Positions 33,625 to 42,540 of a stretch of DNA of 46,126 nt are shown piece by piece (positions within the stretch are counted from its first letter, which is position 1; every line of letters begins with the position of its first letter). A model generated the notes under the pieces. The model did not search any database and was not told the origin of the DNA. It saw only the letters and a program-made list of their open reading frames with translations. The stretch is taken from contig CAYRAV010000019.1 of NCBI GenBank assembly GCA_964422365.1, forward strand, positions 1 to 46,126, in the 5' to 3' direction. Position numbers and translations under genes: made by a program. This stretch comes from CAYRAV01 sp964422365. Its GTDB lineage: Bacteria > Bacillota > Clostridia > Lachnospirales > Lachnospiraceae.

Positions 33625-34536
33625 TTATAAGTCAAGCAATACTTTTTGTATCTCTTCTTTTGTTGCCAGATCATCTGAAAATGCAGTGGCTCCTCCTGCC
33701 GCTGTACCAAGTTTTAATGCATAGGCATACTCTTTTCTCTCAAGATATCCTGCTACAAAACCTGCTACCATGGAATCCCCTGCTCCAACAGAATTTTTTA
33801 CAGTTCCCCTGGCAGCCTGCATTGTATGAATGGTGTTTTCTTCTGTTACTAAGATTGAACCTGATGCTGCCATAGAAACAAGTACATTTCTTGCGCCTAG
33901 CTTTTGCAATTCCTTTGCATAAAAGATAATTTCTTCTTCTGTTTGTAAGTTTCTTCCAAATATTTCACCCAATTCGTGATTATTAGGTTTAATCAAAAAC
34001 GGATGATATTTCAATACATTTTTCAGTAAATCCTTTGTAGCATCTACGACAATTTGCACCTCCTGCATTTGAAGACGTTCCATAATCTTCTCATAAATAT
34101 CTTCTGGTAAAGTTTTTGGAATACTTCCTGCTAAAATCAGCATATCTTCTTCTGTTAGTCTGTCTAATTTCTGAAACAGCTGCTTTACATCTTCTTCTCC
34201 AATTTGAGGACCCTGCCCGTTAATTTCTGTTTCTTCTTTTTTACCTATTCCTTTGATTTTTACATTGATTCTGGAAAGCCCTTCTTTCAAATGAATAAAA
34301 TCTGTAATAACTCCTTGATTTTTCGCTCCCTGTTCAATTTCTTTTCCTGTAAATCCTGCCACAAATCCCAGTGCTTTATTCATCATTCCCAAACGACTTA
34401 AAATAATTGATACATTGATGCCTTTTCCTCCATAATACACATCTTCTGTTTCTGTTCGGTTGACAGTTCCTGTAACCAATTCCGGCACTCTCATAACATA
34501 ATCTAATGCTGGATTAAATGTAACTGTATAAATCAT
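33625..34536 (-). CDS. fruK: 1-phosphofructokinase
   Basis: FruK (303 residues) phosphorylates fructose 1-phosphate to fructose 1,6-bisphosphate. It belongs to the PfkB/ribokinase fold: NPALDYVM at the N terminus, GGKGINVS, and the ATP/anion-hole motif GAGDSMVAGF near the C terminus with the catalytic Asp. I use the ATG at 34536, which overlaps the fruR stop (ATGA) and has GAGGTGG upstream; the longer frame from 34605 runs inside fruR. Confidence 0.93.
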   Translation of the reverse strand: MIYTVTFNPALDYVMRVPELVTGTVNRTETEDVYYGGKGINVSIILSRLGMMNKALGFVAGFTGKEIEQGAKNQGVITDFIHLKEGLSRINVKIKGIGKKEETEINGQGPQIGEEDVKQLFQKLDRLTEEDMLILAGSIPKTLPEDIYEKIMERLQMQEVQIVVDATKDLLKNVLKYHPFLIKPNNHELGEIFGRNLQTEEEIIFYAKELQKLGARNVLVSMAASGSILVTEENTIHTMQAARGTVKNSVGAGDSMVAGFVAGYLERKEYAYALKLGTAAGGATAFSDDLATKEEIQKVLLDL

Positions 34537-35288
34537 TTGACCACCTCCCGTATCACTGTATAGTCTGCATATTTCTTGTTTTCCATCTGGTCTGTTATAA
34601 TACATGCCTGGCTCAGATTTGCAAATGATACTGAATTGATTTTTCCGAATTTACTATGATCTGCCAATATGCACCTCATAAAACTTCGGTTTATTACTTC
34701 TTTCTTAATCATCGCTTCTGCCATATCCGGTGTAGTAAATCCATACTGTTCATGAATACCATTCGTTCCAATAAAACTTTTTGTAAAATTATATGCTTTT
34801 AATGTATCCATTGCCGCAGAACCTACCATAGCTTCTGTGGATAGTTTTAACTCTCCTCCTAAAAGATATGCCCTCAGCCCCTTTTGTGTTAATTTTCTCA
34901 CATGTACAATACCATTTGTAACAAATACCGCTTTTGTCGGAGTTAGATAATCAATTATTTTTTCTGTTGTAGTTCCCGCATCTAAAAATATAAAATCGTC
35001 TTCATTTATTAACCCTGCTGCATACTCTGCAATCCTGCTCTTTTCTTCCTTATTTTTCAAAGACTTGATTTCCACATTTTCCTCTACAGTATGTCTTTCC
35101 TGTTCTATTGCTGTTGCACCGCCATGTACTTTATTAAGTTTCCCCATTTCTGCCAGAGTATTCAAATCTCTTCGGATTGTAGATTCCGATGTATTTATTA
35201 TTTTCGTTAATTCTGTCACTGTCACTGCTCTTTTCTGCTGCAATAACTGTAAAATAATATCAAATCTCTCTTCCGATAACATTTGCAT
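34533..35288 (-). CDS. fruR: DeoR-family fructose operon repressor
   Basis: A 251-residue DeoR-type regulator with an N-terminal winged helix-turn-helix (about 1-57; TVTELTKIINTSESTIRRDL) and a C-terminal sugar-phosphate-binding domain (FLDAGTTTEKI, VTNGI, GGELKLSTEAMVG). As first gene of fruR-fruK-fruA it should repress the operon and itself until fructose 1-phosphate accumulates. Two 25-bp direct repeats upstream of the promoter are candidate operators. The ATG follows GGAGGGA. Confidence 0.9.
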   Translation of the reverse strand: MQMLSEERFDIILQLLQQKRAVTVTELTKIINTSESTIRRDLNTLAEMGKLNKVHGGATAIEQERHTVEENVEIKSLKNKEEKSRIAEYAAGLINEDDFIFLDAGTTTEKIIDYLTPTKAVFVTNGIVHVRKLTQKGLRAYLLGGELKLSTEAMVGSAAMDTLKAYNFTKSFIGTNGIHEQYGFTTPDMAEAMIKKEVINRSFMRCILADHSKFGKINSVSFANLSQACIITDQMENKKYADYTVIREVVK

Positions 35289-35312
35289 CCCTCCTTCTCT
35301 CTTCTTATCTTA

Positions 35313-35340
35313 ATCATATCACATTTTTCTGATTTGTCAA
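35313..35340 (-). promoter_or_regulatory. fru operon promoter
   Basis: On the minus strand TTGACA (35335-35340), a 16-base spacer and TATGAT (35313-35318), 25 bases upstream of the fruR ATG. Confidence 0.8.
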
Positions 35341-35421
35341 TCATTTTCTTTCATTTTCATTCAAAATAATTCATTTTTTTATATTATTTTTTCATTTCAA
35401 TCATTTTCTTTCATTTTATTC
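35337..35421 (-). promoter_or_regulatory. Candidate FruR operators: two direct repeats 60 bp apart
   Basis: Nearly identical 25-base repeats, at 35337-35362 and 35397-35421, share the core TTTCTTTCATTTT (plus-strand reading). The spacing is exactly 60 bases, close to six helical turns. The proximal copy overlaps the -35 box, so binding would block RNA polymerase. Looping between copies is possible. Assignment to FruR is by position. Confidence 0.65.
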
Positions 35422-35440
35422 TAAATTGTTTATGAAAATA

Positions 35441-35494
35441 AAAAGAACTTTCTGGCAACTATTCATAACATCAGTTGCAAAAAGTTCCTTTTTC
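35441..35494 (-). terminator. Terminator downstream of the 171-residue protein gene
   Basis: GAACTTTCTGGCAACT and AGTTGCAAAAAGTTC form an imperfect stem, flanked by A and T tracts. It ends the minus-strand gene at 35654 and insulates the fru promoter. The 35289-35653 gap otherwise holds the fru control region and no gene. Confidence 0.65.
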
Positions 35495-35653
35495 TTATAT
35501 TATTTTTCTCCCTTTTCGGAAAAAGTATTCCCAGATATATGAAATAATTTCCTACTTCTAATAAAGTTCGGTTTTTCATTTTAACAAACCAGACTTGACA
35601 TCTGCGGTTTATATCAATAAGGCACACTACAGAAAATGCCCATAATATTTCAA

Positions 35654-36169
35654 TCAAACTGTAATATTTTCCTCTGTTACATAAATCACTTTTTCATTTG
35701 CTAAAGCAACACTTAAAATACGATAATCATCATTTATCCATTCTGCTTCAAACAATAGCACTACATATCTTCCCTTTCCTATGCTATTTAATTCTTCTTT
35801 CATTACTTTACAATAAAGTTCTGAATGAGTAACCACTCCGAAAAGTTCGGTTTGAAGAACAATTTCAAAAAGTCCAGTATTTTCTAAGACATCACGAGCG
35901 TTTTCAAAATATTTAAAACTCGCTGTATGATCTGTATCATCGTGATGTTCATTCTGATATTCAATGATAGATTGTATGATATCCGGAGTTATTTTATCTA
36001 AATTTTCAAGGAAAGATTGATATGCTTGGCAATGTTCTTCGGTGATTTCATCATCAAAAGTTATTCTTACTTCCTTTTCCAAGCCCGAAAACTTTATAAG
36101 TCTGATTGCTTCATATTCTTCATATTCATTTAACCCTAACTTCCCAAATACAGGGTGTAATAAATCCAT
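35654..36169 (-). CDS. Unknown protein, 171 residues
   Basis: I do not recognise this protein with confidence. It is acidic and soluble, opens MDLLHPVFGKLGLNEYEEYEA, and reads as an alternating beta/alpha domain with a His-rich segment NEHHDDTDHTASF near residues 93-105. The opening resembles small DUF2004/DUF6985-type domains seen in scattered bacterial genes of unknown role, but that is a weak impression. The ATG follows GGGGGA. It stands alone between the fru operon and lepA, with its own terminator. Confidence 0.6.
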   Translation of the reverse strand: MDLLHPVFGKLGLNEYEEYEAIRLIKFSGLEKEVRITFDDEITEEHCQAYQSFLENLDKITPDIIQSIIEYQNEHHDDTDHTASFKYFENARDVLENTGLFEIVLQTELFGVVTHSELYCKVMKEELNSIGKGRYVVLLFEAEWINDDYRILSVALANEKVIYVTEENITV

Positions 36170-36278
36170 AGTGGTTCCCCCTATTCGCTATAGACATACT
36201 AATTTTGATTTATTGTTGTAATTATAATCTGTTTCTAACAGGAACATAATTCCAAAAAAGAAGTTGTTTTTTAATGCA

Positions 36279-38090
36279 TTATTCATCATCCAGCTTCAAT
36301 ACACTCATAAATGCCTGCTGTGGAATCTCCACATTTCCCACCTGTCTCATTCGTTTCTTACCTTCTTTTTGTTTTTCCAAGAGTTTCTTTTTACGTGAAA
36401 TATCTCCACCATAACATTTTGCCAAAACGTCCTTACGCATAGCCTTAACCGTTTCTCTTGCAATTACTTTATTGCCAATTGCCGCCTGAATTGGAATCTC
36501 AAATAATTGTCTTGGAATCTCTTTTTTCAATTTTTCACACATTTTCCTGCCACGCTCATAAGCTGTATCTGCATGGACAATAAAGGAAAGTGCATCCACT
36601 TCTTCTTTATTGATTAAAATATCCAACTTTACCAAATTAGATGGCTGATATCCTTTCATATCATAATCAAAAGAAGCATATCCACGGGAACGGGATTTTA
36701 AGGCATCGAAGAAATCATAGATAATTTCATTTAGCGGCAGGTCATATTTTAACAGTGCTCTTGTTGTTTCCATGTATTCCATTCCAAGATACACTCCCCG
36801 GCGTTCCTGGCACAAGGTCATAATCGAACCAACAAATTCTGTTGTAACCATAATCTCCGCAGATACAATCGGTTCCTCCATATGTTCAATTTCAGATGGT
36901 TCAGGCAGATTAGACGGGTTGGTAATATCCAACACTTCTCCATTTGTTTTATAAACCTTATATACAACTCCTGGAGCTGTAGTCACAATATCCAGATTAT
37001 ATTCTCTTTCCAGACGCTCCTGCATAATCTCCAAATGAAGCAGTCCTAAAAATCCGCATCGGAATCCAAATCCTAATGCAATTGATGTTTCTGCCTCAAA
37101 CTGCAGTGCTGCATCATTTAACTGCAATTTTTCCAATGCATCTCTTAAATCCTGATATTTTGAACCATCAGCCGGGTACATACCACAGTAAACCATTGGA
37201 TTTACTTTTTTATATCCTTCTAAAGGTTCCGCACAACTATTTTCTGCATCTGTAATGGTATCTCCCACTCTTGTATCTTTTACGTTTTTCAGACTGGCAG
37301 TTACATAGCCTACCATACCTGCCATTAACTCTTCACATGGAATAAACTGTCCTGCACCAAAAGTTCCAACTTCTACTACTTCTGCTGTTGCTCCTGTTGC
37401 CATCATTTTCATCTGTGTCCCTTTTCCAATTTTTCCATCAAATATACGGCAGAATACAATTACACCTTTGTATGAATCATAGATAGAGTCAAAAATCAAT
37501 GCTTTTAACGGTTTCTTTCTATCCCCTGACGGTGCTGGTATCTGTAATACAATCTGCTCTAATACATCCTCAATGTTCATCCCCATCTTTGCTGAAATCA
37601 AAGGTGCATTTTCGCAGTCTAATCCTATCACATCTTCTATTTCAGCCTTGACACGTTCTGGTTCTGCACTTGGCAGATCAATTTTATTTATTACAGGCAA
37701 AATCTCTAAATCATGATCTAATGCCAGATAGCAGTTTGCTAATGTCTGTGCTTCAATTCCCTGTGCTGCATCTACAATTAGAATAGCACCTTCACAAGCC
37801 GCGAGACTTCTTGAAACCTCATAATTAAAATCTACATGTCCCGGTGTGTCAATCAAATTAAACAGATATTCCTCCCCATTTTTTGCTTTATACACAAGCC
37901 TTACTGTCTGTGCCTTTATCGTAATGCCTCGCTCTCTCTCTAATTCCATATTGTCAAGAACCTGCTCCTGCATCTCCCTACTGGTAAGCAATCCTGTTTT
38001 CTCAATCATTCTATCTGCTAATGTTGACTTTCCATGGTCAATATGTGCTACAATACAAAAATTTCTAATTTTACTTTGGTCTGCTGCCAT
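36279..38090 (-). CDS. lepA: Elongation factor 4 (LepA)
   Basis: LepA (603 residues) is a ribosome-bound GTPase with roles in translation initiation and 30S assembly. G1 reads AHIDHGKST (15-23), and the later G motifs DTPGH and NKID are present. The LepA-specific C-terminal domain is intact (VLAKCYGGDISRKKKLLEKQKEGKKRMR), ending in KLDDE. The ATG follows AAGGAGAG. The length is standard. Confidence 0.97.
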   Translation of the reverse strand: MAADQSKIRNFCIVAHIDHGKSTLADRMIEKTGLLTSREMQEQVLDNMELERERGITIKAQTVRLVYKAKNGEEYLFNLIDTPGHVDFNYEVSRSLAACEGAILIVDAAQGIEAQTLANCYLALDHDLEILPVINKIDLPSAEPERVKAEIEDVIGLDCENAPLISAKMGMNIEDVLEQIVLQIPAPSGDRKKPLKALIFDSIYDSYKGVIVFCRIFDGKIGKGTQMKMMATGATAEVVEVGTFGAGQFIPCEELMAGMVGYVTASLKNVKDTRVGDTITDAENSCAEPLEGYKKVNPMVYCGMYPADGSKYQDLRDALEKLQLNDAALQFEAETSIALGFGFRCGFLGLLHLEIMQERLEREYNLDIVTTAPGVVYKVYKTNGEVLDITNPSNLPEPSEIEHMEEPIVSAEIMVTTEFVGSIMTLCQERRGVYLGMEYMETTRALLKYDLPLNEIIYDFFDALKSRSRGYASFDYDMKGYQPSNLVKLDILINKEEVDALSFIVHADTAYERGRKMCEKLKKEIPRQLFEIPIQAAIGNKVIARETVKAMRKDVLAKCYGGDISRKKKLLEKQKEGKKRMRQVGNVEIPQQAFMSVLKLDDE

Positions 38091-38214
38091 TTCTTTCTCT
38101 CCTTAAAAGTTTTCTACGTGCTTACAATTGTAACATAAATTTATAAAAAATGGAATATCTGACATTTTTGATTCTATGGCAGACATATGCACCTGTTTTC
38201 TAATAACCATTATT

Positions 38215-38976
38215 TCATTTCTCTGCTAATCTATTGACACACTCTATCACTTCTATTCCTTTCATTCTAAAAGTTTCCGAATATGAAAATGGTGAAATGG
38301 CAAAAAATCGAAGTTCCTTTTTCGTGTTATTGATCTGATAATATAGTTTAATACAATCATGTCTATCTTCTAATACATCTGACACATTAAATCCCGAACC
38401 ATTTTCTGTGTGCACTTTATAATATTCCAGACGCAAAATATCCAAATACCTGATAAATGTAAATTCATAGCTGCCCACATCACAAAACAAAAGAAAATCA
38501 CTACAAAACCATATATGATATTGGTGAGTAGGTGCAAATAAAGTTTTAATCACCACTTTCTCCTTATCATTTTTCACTATTTCATCATTTAATACATCAT
38601 CCGTATAATTCAAATAAAAATTTTGAAATTTTTCTTTTGCTTTCGGAAAGGAATATTTATACCCTGAATTTATGTGCATCCTATAACCAAATACAAACAC
38701 TGCTACAATAAGCAAGAAAAAAAATATTCCCCACAGCCATGCCACATTCTCCTCTTTATGGCAGAATATACAAAGCCCGCCTAAGGACAGCAAAGAAATA
38801 ATCATAAGTTTCATACCTGCAATGGCAGGTATTGTAAAGAAAATTCTCACCTGTTGTGCAAAAAAAGAATCCAAATCTTTATTTCCGTTCTTTTTGTCTT
38901 GAAAAAAATCCTCCATTTTCTCCATTTCTTCTGTTTTACCAAACAAAAAGTTTATCATATGTAAACAACTGCCCAT
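38215..38976 (-). CDS. Membrane protein of unknown function
   Basis: The 253-residue protein has two hydrophobic segments (about 54-72 and 83-101), giving a hairpin in the membrane. A cytosolic C-terminal domain follows, with a YcxB-like feel (VIKTLFAPTHQYHIWFCSDFLLFCDVGSYEFTFIRYLDILRLEYY), though I am not certain of the family. An acidic, Met/Lys-rich N terminus of about 45 residues precedes the first segment. The ATG follows AAGGA. It is divergent from the FliK-like gene; the 173-base gap between them holds the latter's promoter. Confidence 0.65.
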   Translation of the reverse strand: MGSCLHMINFLFGKTEEMEKMEDFFQDKKNGNKDLDSFFAQQVRIFFTIPAIAGMKLMIISLLSLGGLCIFCHKEENVAWLWGIFFFLLIVAVFVFGYRMHINSGYKYSFPKAKEKFQNFYLNYTDDVLNDEIVKNDKEKVVIKTLFAPTHQYHIWFCSDFLLFCDVGSYEFTFIRYLDILRLEYYKVHTENGSGFNVSDVLEDRHDCIKLYYQINNTKKELRFFAISPFSYSETFRMKGIEVIECVNRLAEK

Positions 38977-39068
38977 GTTATCCTTCCCCTCATATTTTAT
39001 TCCGGCTATACTTCTGCCTTACCTGTATATGTTGTAAACGGAACAATGGAATTTCAAGAAAATATCTA

Positions 39069-39097
39069 TTTTCAAACACATTATAAGACGATATAAT
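39069..39097 (+). promoter_or_regulatory. Candidate promoter of the FliK-like gene
   Basis: TTTTCA (39069-39074), a 17-base spacer and TATAAT (39092-39097). The GACGATAT overlapping the -10 resembles the flagellar sigma-D -10, but no matching TAAA box lies at the right distance. Confidence 0.5.
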
Positions 39098-39149
39098 ATA
39101 AAATGCAACATGGAGGGTTATTATAAATATACGGAAGGAGACATTTACT

Positions 39150-41498
39150 ATGAATTGGCCTACCAATCGAATTAATCCTAATCATACATCCGGTGCGAAC
39201 GGAAACGGAAACCGCCGCCCTATGCCTCGCGGCGGTAATGTTATCCCCCAAAACCGTCAGACTGCTGCCAATCGTCCACCGATAAACCGCAGCAGTCAGT
39301 CCGGACCAGTCAACAACTTAAATAACTATGGTGTAACACGCCCTGCTTCTTCTTTGACAGAAGGACAGATTATAAAAGGTGAAGTCACAGATCTTCGTAA
39401 CAACGCTGTTGTTGTCACTTTAGAAAATAACACAACTGTTACAGCCCATATTGAGGATAACAGCCAGCTTGCCATAGGCGAAACTGCTGCTTTTCGTGTA
39501 AGCAGTATTTCTGCAAATGGCATAGTGCTTACTCCTCTGCCAAAAAAAGATGTTACACTTCAGATGAACACTATTCAAAAAGCATTAGAGGCAGCAGAGC
39601 TTCCAAAAAATGACCGCAACATCGAATTGGTTCATACCTTGATGGAAAATCAGCTTCCTATCAATAAAAACACAATTCTTAAAATGCTTCAGCTAACCAA
39701 TCAGCATAAGGATGCCAGTATGGAAACTGTTATTTTTATGGATAAATATAATCTGCCAATTACCGAAGAAAGCACTGCCCAGTTTGAACGTTACAAAAAT
39801 CAGGAACACCAATTTGTTTCAGAAGTGAATCGTCTCTGTGATTCCCTGCCCAAATTATTGGAAACCTTATCCCAATCTGAAACCCATCCTGATTTTCCTT
39901 CTATTGGAAGCCAGATTCTTCATATATTGTTCGATTCTGATATTGCAGATACTATTTTAGATAACAATAACCTGCTGAATGAAATTGATACTACATTCAT
40001 GCAAAAGAAAGTGAGTACTCCAAACACTATGCAGCCTGCTATTTTCTCCACACCGGAAGCAGCATCTGAATTTCTTGATATTTTAGAAAATGCTTCTCTG
40101 ACTGGAGAGTTATCTGATTCTTTAAAAGAGGACATTCTTTCAGGCAATGCATCTTTAAATGATGTTATCAATATTTTAGAAAAAACCATATACCACTCTA
40201 TCACTATTGATAATCAAAACTTACAGAACCTCGGTATTCCAGGAAAACTAGATCTTACTCCTTCTGGCGAGATAACATACATTCAGCTTTCAGAAGATAC
40301 CATACAAAGTGATGCCAATATTGTTTCATCGCAGGAAAATTCTGAAACGGCAGCAGATAATCTCATTATGGAAAAAGAAACTACTCTTCTTAATAACAGC
40401 AAAGGCCGTTTGCAAGGGTTTCTTTCTCTCTTCCAGTCAAAAGCTGAAAACAATAGCAAACCAGACAACACAGAAAACCCTGCATCTGCTAAATTGTTAG
40501 AAACTACAGATAAAGAATTGTTTTTCCAGACATTATCAAATACAAAAGGGAGCGATTTCTCGCACCCTTTATTATGCACCGATATTTTCAATAACGATAT
40601 TGTTCATGATTTATGGAAGCAATATGCTACACTTCAACAGAGCAGTTTGTCAATCAACAACTATCTTACTTTAAACCAGCGGTACAGCTTTTACGAACTG
40701 CTAAAGGACTTCCCATTATCCGATTCGTTTAAAGATAGTATTCTGTCAGGGCAAATTACTTCTAATACCTTGCTTCAGAACCTGAAAGATATTTTACCTT
40801 TTTCAAATAATGAGCAAGTAAAAGAATTGTTCCAAAATGAAACCTTTCAAAAAATAGTAAAAGATGAATTACTAGATAACTTTACACTTACACCAAATGA
40901 TTTAAAGAACAGATTTAAAATGGGTACTCATTTTGATAAAGTATACACACAACTAAGTGAATTAGAAGAATTAGTCAGAAAAAACATTACTTCAAAAAAT
41001 ACAGATTTGGCAGCACAAATTACCAATCGTGCTCCCGGTCAGATGGATGAACAATTATTACACCAAATGAAAAGTAATATGAATTTTATGAAAACTTTAA
41101 ATGAAATGTTCTCTTATATGCAGCTTCCACTACATTTAAAAGACCAAACCGCCCATGGCGAGCTATATGTCTATACCAAAAAACAGGCTTTGAAAGAACA
41201 CCCAAATTCCATTAGGGTCCTGCTTCATTTAGATTTAGATCACTTAAAATCAATTGATATGCATATTACACTAGAAAATAATCATGTTGATTCTAAATTT
41301 TATTTTTCTGATGAAACTGCAGAAAAATTAGTAAACACAAATCTCAATTTACTAGATTCTGCCTTAGCAGAAAAAGGATATATTTCACATACGGAAATAC
41401 TAAAAATGGAAAAACCTGCAAACATAATGACTGATTTTATAAAAAATGACACCCCTTCTACCACTTTGAAACGTTTTTCGTTCGATATTCGGGCATAA
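39150..41498 (+). CDS. FliK-like (hook-length control C-terminal domain) protein
   Basis: A 782-residue soluble protein. The first 65 residues are Asn/Pro/Arg-rich and probably disordered. A small beta domain follows (about 70-130, GQIIKGEVTDLRNNAVVVTLENN, OB-like), then a long helical middle. The C-terminal 130 residues resemble the Flg_hook domain of FliK: a QLPLHLKDQTAHGELYVY-like strand, VLLHLDLDHLKSIDMHITLENNHVDSKFYFSDE, and a closing helix. True FliK proteins measure hook length, but no other flagellar gene is here, so this may be one of the stand-alone relatives found in Clostridia. The ribosome site GGAAGGAG is strong. Family assignment is moderate. Confidence 0.6.
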   Translation: MNWPTNRINPNHTSGANGNGNRRPMPRGGNVIPQNRQTAANRPPINRSSQSGPVNNLNNYGVTRPASSLTEGQIIKGEVTDLRNNAVVVTLENNTTVTAHIEDNSQLAIGETAAFRVSSISANGIVLTPLPKKDVTLQMNTIQKALEAAELPKNDRNIELVHTLMENQLPINKNTILKMLQLTNQHKDASMETVIFMDKYNLPITEESTAQFERYKNQEHQFVSEVNRLCDSLPKLLETLSQSETHPDFPSIGSQILHILFDSDIADTILDNNNLLNEIDTTFMQKKVSTPNTMQPAIFSTPEAASEFLDILENASLTGELSDSLKEDILSGNASLNDVINILEKTIYHSITIDNQNLQNLGIPGKLDLTPSGEITYIQLSEDTIQSDANIVSSQENSETAADNLIMEKETTLLNNSKGRLQGFLSLFQSKAENNSKPDNTENPASAKLLETTDKELFFQTLSNTKGSDFSHPLLCTDIFNNDIVHDLWKQYATLQQSSLSINNYLTLNQRYSFYELLKDFPLSDSFKDSILSGQITSNTLLQNLKDILPFSNNEQVKELFQNETFQKIVKDELLDNFTLTPNDLKNRFKMGTHFDKVYTQLSELEELVRKNITSKNTDLAAQITNRAPGQMDEQLLHQMKSNMNFMKTLNEMFSYMQLPLHLKDQTAHGELYVYTKKQALKEHPNSIRVLLHLDLDHLKSIDMHITLENNHVDSKFYFSDETAEKLVNTNLNLLDSALAEKGYISHTEILKMEKPANIMTDFIKNDTPSTTLKRFSFDIRA

Positions 41499-41570
41499 TA
41501 AAATGTATTTTACACTGAAAAGAAAGTATGTATAACACAACTGAATCTAACCATATCTTTCTAAAAGCCA

Positions 41571-41616
41571 AAAAACGGTGATACAACTACATCAAATGTT
41601 GCTATCACCGCTTTTC
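41571..41616. terminator. Bidirectional terminator, FliK-like gene and DUF2225 gene
   Basis: A CGGTGATA-containing stem, 41576-41587 with 41598-41610, flanked by an A tract and TTTT. It lies between convergent genes. Confidence 0.8.
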
Positions 41617-41618
41617 TA

Positions 41619-42464
41619 TTAATTGCTATTCTTCTCTGAAATTAAATCTTTTATATCTCTTGCTCTATTTTTAATCCGTTCACTGGCATTTCTATTCGTG
41701 ATTACCCTTGATATCCAACGTCCTGCTTCATCAAAATTGCCACACCGTCTTGCAAGTTCTCCAACCAGATATGTAACTGTAATCTCATCCATACCGCACA
41801 TTGGAAAGCTCTCCTTCTCAAATGCTGACTTAAAGCCTTCTAAAGAATTCTTCAGGCACTCTAATTCTTCTTCCTTTAACGCTTTAATAGCAGCATCTCT
41901 ATTCTCTGTACCTTTCGGCATATTTTCAGCTTTTGATCTCAACAGCCATCCCATCTTTAAACAAGTATATGCTTTTTCGCTAGATTTTGCTTTCTTTACA
42001 ATAGAACTCATCAAAACCATCTTATACCTTAACAATGCTTCATCAAAACTGTAAATATCTTCTGAAACATTCATGCCTTTAAAATTAGCAGAAATCTGCT
42101 CTTTAATCATATCAACCTGTGCATCCATCAGTGGTGCCCAAAACCGATTCAAGGCTCCATATCCACATATCGGGCAAACAACCGGATCGTATTTTAATGG
42201 CTCCATTATTTCATACACCGGTCTCAAATCCAAGTCAGAACTAGCCAATTTCACCTTGCCTACACGTAACATTTTACTTGTAAATTCATGCTCGCAAACA
42301 GGACAAACAAATTTTTTATCAAACAATACTTCTTCCTCTGTTATCTTAGGCTTTTGAATTCCTCTCTGTCCCTGCTCAACATCCTTTTTCTCCTCTTCAA
42401 ATACTTTTTGTTTCTTTGCAACTCCACCTAATCCCAGACTCTCTAATCCTGATAATAGACCCAT
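41619..42464 (-). CDS. DUF2225 zinc-ribbon protein
   Basis: The 281-residue protein shows two CPxC pairs, FVCPVCEHEF and VVCPICGYGA, expected to bind one zinc. A helical C-terminal region with TPR-like character follows (YLVGELARRCGNFDEAGRWISRVI). This is the layout of DUF2225, common in Firmicutes and of unknown function. The N-terminal 45 residues are charged and probably flexible. The ATG at 42464 follows AAGGAGGT at 7 bases; an upstream ATG at 42488 overlaps that site. It lies 76 bases after glnS and may be cotranscribed with it. Confidence 0.85.
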   Translation of the reverse strand: MGLLSGLESLGLGGVAKKQKVFEEEKKDVEQGQRGIQKPKITEEEVLFDKKFVCPVCEHEFTSKMLRVGKVKLASSDLDLRPVYEIMEPLKYDPVVCPICGYGALNRFWAPLMDAQVDMIKEQISANFKGMNVSEDIYSFDEALLRYKMVLMSSIVKKAKSSEKAYTCLKMGWLLRSKAENMPKGTENRDAAIKALKEEELECLKNSLEGFKSAFEKESFPMCGMDEITVTYLVGELARRCGNFDEAGRWISRVITNRNASERIKNRARDIKDLISEKNSN

Positions 42465-42540
42465 GTCAGTTACCTCCTTATATATCATCTTGATTACTTT
42501 TCATATATCATTCCAATATTTGTATTCTGGCTTATATATA

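Noticed and set aside
35463..35657. 64-codon minus-strand frame after the 171-residue protein gene
   Set aside because: It runs through the terminator hairpin and shows no protein-like pattern.
39069..39097. Flagellar sigma-D promoter ahead of the FliK-like gene
   Set aside because: GACGATAT resembles the sigma-D -10, but no TAAA -35 is found 14-16 bases upstream, and a sigma-A -10 overlaps it.
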